From: Papilionanthe hookeriana x Papilionanthe teres
Lineage: Eukaryota > Streptophyta > Magnoliopsida > Asparagales > Orchidaceae
DNA length: 64,000 nt
Direction of reading: 5' to 3'
Assembly (NCBI GenBank): GCA_022702705.1
Contig: CM040424.1
Coordinates: forward strand, 140,851,665-140,915,664
Shown here piece by piece: positions 56,805 to 64,000 of this stretch. Made by a program: the position numbers and the translations under genes. The notes below the pieces were generated by a model. That model searched no databases and had not been told where the DNA came from. It worked only from the letters and a program-made list of their open reading frames with translations. How positions within the stretch are numbered: the first letter of the stretch is position 1; every line of letters starts with the position of its first letter.

Positions 56805-58431
56805 TGATCTACTAATAATTTGTTAGCTTTTTAATGTCCATTTCATACCTATTTTTGATGATATTGCACTTTAAAAAAGGTATTTTTCATGATTTCATGC
56901 AGGTACAATAATTTTAGGCCTTTGGAGCAAAAGGAAGTGAAAAGGAGTAAATTTGGAGCAAAATGGGGCAAAAGTGCATTTTATTGAACTAGCGATGTCA
57001 CTAGTGCCGGACCGTGCCAATTTATAGAGACTTTGGACCTAAAAGGCGGAAAATAGTGCCAAACGGCGCCCTATCTTGCGCCGAACCACGCCCTATTCTA
57101 AATTCAAACTAGATTTATTGTATTTTGCTGGATTTTAAAGGGATGCTTGAAGAAACTCCTGGAAAATCAGTTATGGCTGGATTTAAACTACTTTGGAGCC
57201 AAATTTAGAGGGGGAGAGAGTTCAAAGTGTGTGAGAGTGAAGAGTGAGTGTGTATTTTCATTTGTTTAGGAAATCTAAGTTTTGTGTGTTCTCTTCTAAG
57301 GAGTGTAGGAGGAGAGGGAAAGTGAGAGATTTATTCTTCGTTACTTATCTAAAGAGAGAATTGTGTGTTATTGTGAAGAAATAAGAGGAATCAAAGGAAT
57401 TCCTTGAGTTTTGCTTGGGGAAGAGTTTGAGATAAGTTGTCTTTACTTTACTCTATTTGTATGACGTCGCTTTTATATATAAAATTCATGTTTTATCATC
57501 TTTTCCTCATGAGTCTTGAGTAGATTTCTTTGTCTTCCTCCTTTTCATTTGATGTGTTGATGTTGTGATATGGAAATGATATGTTGATTTATTATGGAGA
57601 ATTTGTGATGACCTTTTCACTTAAAACTTCATTTACTTTTTGATATGGCCAATTAAATTATTAAAACTTGTCGGGAAACATATGTTCTGAAAGGATTATG
57701 ATTTCCAAAACAAAAGTGAAGGTCACATTCAATGTCAATGAATGACTGATGTAGTTCATTGGGGTTGAGTTCAAATAAATAGGGAAATATACATGGATGG
57801 GCGTAGAATTTGAGATTTCAAAGTGACAGGCTGAAATCCTCAATATGGTCTTAGGGTTTGGAAACCAAATCAAGAGTTAGCCTTCAGAGGAAGGGAAGTG
57901 GAAGCTCTGGAGTGAGAGCCAATATCCTCATAGCCTAACCACGAATTTGGGGACTGAACTTAGGATTAGCTAGTGTTCTTTATGCGCTTGGAAAAGGGTA
58001 AAGAATATGAATGCTCCTGTTTGGCAAAATACATTTGCATCACCGATCTATGTCAGAAAAATCATCACATTATTATTGGAGAGGAGGAAGATTCATTCTG
58101 ACAATTGGACTTTGTTATAAATTTAGTTTTGTGTTTGTTTAACTTGCTAGAAGATTAGAACGTACTTTGGTAGAATTAGTAACTACAACTGTTTGTCTCT
58201 ATTTTAAGAATTGTAGTTACTTGCAATTGTGTTGTTATTCGAGAAGTGATTTTTGTGCTACACTATAAAATTAATTGCCTTCCTATGGGAACGATATCCA
58301 GGACTCCACTAGAGCCCTGTATTACTTGAGTGATATGTATACTTGCGTTTAATTGTGTGACTCAATAGAAAACTAAATCTATATATATATGTATATCCGA
58401 GTTCATAAATTTTTGCAAATTAAAAAATTCA
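56805..58431 (+). repeat. 3' LTR of element D (1,627 bp)
   Basis: TGATCTAC ... AAAATTCA. Matches 38459-40134 along its length but clearly diverged, so the two LTRs are old or came from different copies. Followed by CACTA, the possible target duplication. Confidence 0.82.
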
Positions 58432-61400
58432 CACTATTTAGCCATATAGATAGGTTCGCCTAGGTCAGATGAGTCCATAGAAACAAACCCCATGTGATTT
58501 GGTTAAGTGTAGAGGGAGATATTAGGGTTTGAGTGTGTGTAGTTCACAGTACACACCAGTTAGGGATGAAGGAGGAGCACTGTTTGATAGAGCATGTAAT
58601 ATTTGGATGTCTAGAATCGCGTCAGACAGGAGATCCTAACATAAAGCACGGTCGTATGACAGCTGCAAAAGGCGGTGCAGAATGGGAAGACGATGTGTAG
58701 TGCTTCGGAGCGCCTAGGATAAGTTGGTGCCAACGTGGTTAAGTGGAAAAATATGGATTAATCTATTTATTTAAATCAGTGAACCTTAGAAAAATCATAA
58801 CTTGGTGTAGACACATCATAAAAATAAAATAACAATATTTAATTGCTTAGTGAACAGAGGAAAACAATGTGGAACTAGTTTCAAGATTATTTGATGTACA
58901 TTTTATTTTAAATTAATGAAATACATTCTTCTTTATTTCAATTCTCCATTTGTATGTACATTTCACCATGACATGAATGTTAGGTCTTTTGTTCTCTCTA
59001 TCATGGGGATCTTCCCTAATTTTTCCAAGGTCAGGGAAGATCTCTGTCACGATATCTCTATTTTTCAAGATATTATGTCTGTTTTGGTATAAAATTGTAA
59101 TAATTAAAATAATTATCAGAAAAATCCAAAGTAAATTTTAGTAGGTTCACTGTAACAAGGGGAATATTGGAAAAATATAAAATGGATTCAATTCATTAAT
59201 TATAACCCTAATTATAATTAAACCATAAATCTTGAAGAAAAATAAATTGGGTTAAATATAAATAAAATTAACCTAAAAATCATTCTCCATTGCAAATTAA
59301 AGTTAGAGAAACTTACCAAAAAAATTTTAATTCAATTGGAGTTAATTTAAGCACTTAAATGAATTTTCCAAGCTAAATCACACATTTAACATTTATATAA
59401 TTATAATAATTAAAATATACTTTAAAAATCACCAAATTATTTTTGGTAGTTCTCTGTGATTAGAGGAGTCCTTGAAAAATAAAATTGTAATTAAAATAAA
59501 TTTTTCATTTTTAAACAATATTTTCAAATTTAAATAATTAAAAATTAATAAAAAATCACTAAATTAATAAAATTAATGAAAATGTTCAAAATTACCTCTT
59601 AATCACTTAGGAATAATTGAAGTAATTAATAATTGAAGATATTAAATTTTAAAGGGTCAAAATTAATTTTTAAAGGTTAAAATTATTAGAATCAATTTCT
59701 CTTTAAAATAATTCTAATAATTAAAATATAAATCACAAAATTATAAAATTTGATTCTTTGGGTTCCTGACCTCAGAGAGATTTAAGAAAAATATAAAACA
59801 CAATTTTCTAATTAAATATTATTTTATATCTAATTAATACTCCAAAAATTGAAATAATTTTAGTAATTACATTAAAAATTAAAAAAAAACATGAAATTTG
59901 GTCCAAACGATTCTCTAGTATATGTGAACCACCAGTAATTTTCTTTAGGATATATGTTTCACTTTTTCTAAGTTATTGAATTTTTTTTGAAAATTCCTAT
60001 TTTACATAAAAATAATTATATAAATTAAATTAAATTAAGAAGAATCACATTTTCTCCTCTAATGCTTTAATATACCCATAAGTGGGGTAATATAAAATTT
60101 TAAAGTCGTTTGAATTAAAATTAACTAATTATGAAGTGATCAGGCCTTTAGGGGCAAAAGTGCAATTTTGAGGATTTAACCTTAATTAAACATTTAGGCT
60201 TGATTTAAAGGGTAAAAGGGTAACGAATAATCTTAATAAACATGTTTTAATGATTGAAATACATGAAGGGATAAATGGTAGAAACCCATCTCAATTTTAT
60301 CACATTAAAAGGTAAGCTTATAATTTTTTTAATCATATTAATTTGGATGAAAATTAAATTAAATAATCCTTAAGGTTTGGGGTTGACTTTGGAAGTTGAT
60401 AACTCACTAACACCCCTAAATAATGATAAATTTAACACTTTTAATAAGAATCACACTCACATGTTTAACCTTTCCCAAAATTACAAATATATCCATTAAA
60501 TCTTAAGGGCTTGGTAGTGAGATGAGGCTTAATGAAATTTGACTAATGAGGTTTAGAAAAGAAAACACAACTAAGTTTAAACACATTTGAAACACAAAAA
60601 GCCCATCAAAATTTAATTAAATTCTTTCATAAATTAAGTTGCCTCTAAAGGCCCCACTTACATAATTTATAAATGGAATACCAAGTGATAATAACCCTAT
60701 TTTTGGGATGATCAAAACATCAATGTTTATTTAGCATAAGGGTATGAAATGGATGAATCATTTAATAATTTTGATAAGTTCAAATGAACTTAAGAAAGTT
60801 CAAAAGGGTTGTGAAATATCTAGGTATTTCCTAGACCTTTTCACAAGTCTTCTGGACATCTTGCAGGACAACTGTGTCTATCATACTAATTAAAAGAAGG
60901 CATCTCTTAAATGAATAAATAGGACCCGCCAAGTTATGACATGGGACTTAGCGGGCCCATGACGAGCCTATATATAGGCTTTTCTTTCATGTAAATTATA
61001 ATGTTTACTGAAAATATACTAATGTTTCAGGTGGAGGAACGAGAAGACTCACGAGGTACACTTTTATAAGTTTATAATACCTTCCTTTACTGTACAAATT
61101 GAAACAAATATCAAAATTAAAATCAAAACAAAATAAAATTCATTGCCACAATAATCAAAATATAAGATAACTCAAAATTTAATCACAAATAAAATAAAAA
61201 TCACAAGTGAAACTAAATTAAAACGTCTCTTGAATGATCAGGAATACCTCTAATGATGCAACCTACGGCTGCTAACGTGATTTCCCACGGTCTAAATGAA
61301 AGTATGGAACTCATTTAGTTAAGTTTAGTAAATTTTTTTTGACTAAGTGAATCCGAAGAAAATAGTGATGCCGGAATGAGGGAACTGTGGGATCCTAACT

Positions 61401-62000
61401 GGTGTCTCTATATTCAACTTAAATATTCCCCTAATAAGACATTAAAACACCTCAATTTAAATCCTCTCCAAAACATGTTACTTTTATTTTCTCTTCAATT
61501 TGACACTTCTAAAACTAAACCTGCTACGACGAGGAGCTTGGATCATTCATAGTGGGCAACACAAACATCTTCAACAGCAAAACTCCTTAGAATTAAACAA
61601 CAAGCCATAAGGCTTCGAGTTAGCTTGCCTAGTGCAACATAAACCCTCACCTTATCTCTTTAGGACTTTGCACTTTGTACAATATAATCCCTAACTCGTC
61701 TTAGGTTTTGAGGTTATCATCTGAATTGACATAACTCCTCTTATCTTCCAGGATATTCACATGATTGGTATTAAGTGAATGTAAGCCCAAAATAATAAAA
61801 TTGGCAGGATGAAATATTAAATAGATATCTTAAATTGAAGCCAAACCATAGGATAGTTTGGGAAAGAACACCAAGATTCTTCATGGATTCTTTGTCTTTC
61901 CCATAACACTCTCCTGATTTGGATTCCTACAATAATTGTTCTGAAACTTGAGCCACTCACCTATTGAATTTTCCATTATCGAATTTTCTTGAAGAATCCT
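58432..62000 (+). repeat. LTR E: inner and 3' part of an old Tat/Ogre-like LTR
   Basis: Colinear with A's LTR from about 32770 to 36780. Matching blocks include GAGTCCATAG (58469), GAACAGAGGA (58851), CAATTTTCT and GAGAGATTT near 59780, ACCTACGGCTGCTAACGTGATTTCCCACGG (around 61260-61290) and GGATAGTTTGGGAA (61851). It is the most diverged of the copies and its CpG-rich stretch (58550-58740) has lost many CpGs, so it is the oldest. Its 5' part is missing because D inserted here. A palindromic AGCCTATATATAGGCT stands at 60965-60980. No genes. Confidence 0.8.
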
Positions 62001-62017
62001 ACCATTTGGAAATCATG

Positions 62018-62217
62018 AATACAATATTTCTTGATCTTATGATAATGTTAGGATTTATAATGAAAAAATGAATGATTGGCATGATTGGAAGATAATTAAA
62101 AAAAATCAAACCTGGACAAGAAGCTTGATTGTATAATACAAGAAAGAAATTATTTCCTGAAAAACTTAAGTTCATGTGGTTAGGGGCATTCACTGAGTCT
62201 ACATCTAATACTGACAA
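62018..62217 (+). pseudogene. Fragment of Athila integrase C-terminus
   Basis: In one frame SYDNVRIYNEKMNDWHDWKIIK, then stops, then a GKL-like/SRW-GPF-like end (EKLKFMWLGAF). It matches element D at 42690-42850. Broken and without the rest of the element; one end abuts LTR E and the other a Tat fragment. Confidence 0.6.
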
Positions 62218-62484
62218 AGGTAAAATATCCTCCTATTGAGAAACATTGTTTAGCTTTAGTTTTAACTGCTCAGAAGCTTAGACATTACATGTTTTCTCAT
62301 AAAATCAACCTAATTTTGAAAGTTAATCTGCTGCACTTTTTGATGACCAGACCAACACTTTCTGGATGTTTAGCAAGGTGGTCAATGATACTATTGCAAT
62401 TTGATATAAATTTTGTGCCCCTTCACACTATAAAAGGACAGATTCTTGCAAACCTTCTTACGGCGAACCCACTGTCAGTTGGAT
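62218..62484 (+). pseudogene. Fragment of Tat-type RNase H (plus strand)
   Basis: Open frame with YPPIEKHCLALVLTAQKLRHYM, FLMTRPTLSGCLARWSMILLQFD and IKGQILANLLTANPL, equivalent to 18940-19190 of element B. It is more diverged from B than fragment F is. No flanking element parts are present. Confidence 0.75.
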
Positions 62485-62933
62485 CAGGCACCTGGGTGCC
62501 AGACTCCGTGACCAGGTCTTCGTGCCTCTTCACTTTAGATTGCACCTCTTCGCGATTAAAACTATTTTCCCATGTCCAAATGCATTGTATCACATGTCAT
62601 ATATATTAGGAGTAACTTTCAGTCTTCTAAAAGCTCTGATAAAGGCTTAACACCGTCAAAATAACTACCTAAAGTCGTCAAAAATCTTATCTGTGTCTGT
62701 ATCGAACTGGTGCATAGGCGCTGGATTCTGGCACCTCGGCGTCAGGCTTATAAATTCGACAACTTTGCTCTTTAAGCTCCATTTTTTCTCCTTTTTGCTC
62801 CTTTCTCCTTCTTAAACTCTTTTTTTTTATCACCTACATCCAAAAACATAAAAATACCTTTCATTAAAGCATAATATCCTTAAGAATTGAATCATAATAA
62901 AGGCATAAAAATGGGTATTTTTTAAGTAGATCA
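62485..62933 (-). repeat. Fragment of an Athila LTR related to element C
   Basis: Matches C's LTR from the GC patch onward (TCTTCACTTTAGATTGCACC, ATGTATCACATGT-type block, CACCGTCAAAATAACT) to the end TAGATCA. The GC palindrome is decayed (GGCACCTGGGTGCC for GGCGCC-type sequence), as expected from CpG loss. The 5' half of the LTR is missing. Confidence 0.75.
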
Positions 62934-63024
62934 AATTCCCCCAAACTTAAACGTTACTTGTCCTCAAGTAACCCTTAATTACATAAAATGTATAACATTT
63001 GGAATGTAGTTTTAAATATTTAAG
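62934..63024 (-). other. PPT and hairpin of the Athila fragment
   Basis: On the minus strand AAGTTTGGGGGAATT (62948-62934) directly precedes the LTR start TGATCTACTT. Just upstream is the perfect hairpin GTTACTTGAGGACAAGTAAC (62972-62953). This is the intact form of the junction that element C has lost. The remaining 50 bases up to 63024 are unassigned. Confidence 0.75.
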
Positions 63025-64000
63025 AGTGGTAGGAGTATCTTAACATCCCCCGCTCCGGTGTTATAAAGATTAATCCGATTCCTGCCTTACCAGGCACTAT
63101 CACTTGCGATTCTTCGTCTTTGTTTGCTGAAGATGCTCCGTCGAAATATAATTCCCAACGTCGATCATTAGGGTCTTCTAGGCTCATTATTTGTTCATCT
63201 GGCATATCGTCATTGAGAGGAGATTCTGCCGGCAAAGGGTGTGCTGCAAGGAAGTCTGCTAAGAGTTGTCCCTTTACGGCACGAAGAGGCACGAAAGTTA
63301 TATCGAATTGCAATAATATCATCGACCATCTGGCAAGTCTGTCGGAAAGCGTTGGACGGGTTATCAAGTATTGCAATGGATTAAATTTCGAGATCAGGTT
63401 GACCTTATGAGAAAGCATGTAGTGCCTGAGCTTTTGAGCGGCGAAGATCAGGGCCAAACAATGCTTTTCAATTGCGGGATACCTTATTTCCGTCGGAAGT
63501 AAACGACGGCTTAAGTAGTAAAGAGCATTTTCTTTACCCTCATCATTGACCTGGGCTAACAGGGCTCCGAGAGAGTCGTCTAAAGCCGCGGTATAGAGTA
63601 TCAGCGGTCTACCCGAGACTGGGGCTGCTAAGACAGGATGTGTCATTAAATATTGTTTAATGTCCTCGAAGACCTTCTGGCATTTCTCTTCCCAAATAAA
63701 TTTGGCGTCCTTTTTAACTAGTGACGAGAAAGGCTGACACCTACCTGACAAGTTTGAGATAAAGCGTCGAAGATATGCCAACTTCCCTTGAAAAGATCGT
63801 AGTTGTTTTAAGGTTTTGGGAGACGACATTTCTAAGATAGCTTTAATCTTTTCCGGGTCGATTTCAATTCCACGAAGTCGGACAACGAATCCTAAGAATT
63901 TCCCGGAGGTGACGCCGAAGGCGCATTTTTAAGGGATTCATCTTAAGGTTAAATTGCCTTAATCGTTCGAAAACAATTCTCAAATCATACAAGTGGTTTT
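63025..64000 (-). pseudogene. pol: Fragment F: Tat-type RT-RNase H end and start of the second RNase H (runs off the window)
   Basis: Minus strand, very close to element B 18420-19400. The frame 63829-63020 is open for 269 codons: SFQGKLAYLRRFISNLSGR, the first RNase H (LILYTAALDDSLGALLAQ) and the start of the second (LYFDGASSANKDEESQ). Upstream the frame continues to a run of five T at 63926-63930 where B has four, a one-base shift. At the site of B's TAA 19111 this copy has CAA, and it lacks B's extra base near 19290. It ends abruptly at 63025, at a point equivalent to 19396 of B. Confidence 0.88.

Larger units (their letters stand above)
37254..58431 (+). mobile_element. Element D: Athila-type composite (tail, LTR, pol, two ORF3 copies, tail, LTR) interrupted by element C
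   Basis: 37254-38458 is the 3' tail of one Athila internal region. 38459-40134 is an LTR. 40135 onward starts directly inside the protease-RT linker, so the PBS, gag and protease are absent. RT, RNase H, integrase and two ORF3 copies follow, then a tail that matches 37254-38458 and is split by element C, then an LTR at 56805-58431. An LTR shared between two internal parts suggests recombination between tandem copies, or a deleted copy. Left flank is lost to A; right flank is LTR E. Confidence 0.8.

Overview
The window is plant nuclear DNA made almost wholly of LTR retrotransposons, nested inside one another. No host gene, rRNA, tRNA gene or CRISPR array was recognised. The families point to a flowering plant: Ty3/gypsy elements of the Tat/Ogre type (very long LTRs, PBS TGGCGACTCCGCTGGGGA, a second RNase H, satellites in the 3' UTR) and of the Athila type (PBS TGGCGCCGTT..., an extra ORF after integrase). 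The species cannot be told from the sequence.

Layout. (A) Bases 1-2623 are the 3' end of a Tat/Ogre-like element. Its 3' LTR runs 2624-4940 and resumes at 32206-37253 (about 7,365 bp when rejoined). (B) A complete element of the same superfamily, 4941-32200 (27,260 bp, 5-bp target duplication TAGAG), sits inside A's LTR. In order it carries: a 7,284-bp 5' LTR, PBS, an unknown ORF1, gag with a zinc knuckle, protease, RT-RNase H, a second RNase H, integrase, an extra ORF with an AlkB dioxygenase domain, two tandem-repeat arrays, PPT, and a 7,412-bp 3' LTR. Every B gene is broken by small indels or stops. (D) 37254-58431 is an Athila composite: the 3' tail of one copy, an LTR, then RT-RNase H-integrase without gag or protease, two copies of the third ORF, and another LTR. 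(C) 47186-56139, minus strand, target duplication GTCAA, is an Athila-type element inside D. It keeps gag-protease but has no RT, RNase H or integrase. (E) 58432 to about 62000 is the inner and 3' part of an older Tat/Ogre-like LTR. From 62000 to 64000 there is a mosaic of fragments: Athila integrase end, Tat RNase H, a minus-strand Athila LTR with PPT, and a minus-strand Tat RT-RNase H (F) running off the window.

The main find is the AlkB domain. Elements A and B both have a plant ALKBH9/10-like Fe(II)/2-oxoglutarate dioxygenase domain in the same place, after integrase and before the 3' UTR, in the sense of gag-pol. In A the visible frame is open with all catalytic residues present. In B it is decayed. 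The two copies differ mostly at synonymous sites, which suggests the protein was under selection while the family was active. ALKBH9/10 proteins remove m6A from mRNA, so an element-encoded RNA demethylase acting on its own transcripts is a reasonable hypothesis, not something shown here.

Inferred order of insertion: E is oldest, D landed in E, A landed in D, B landed in A, and C landed in D independently of A and B.
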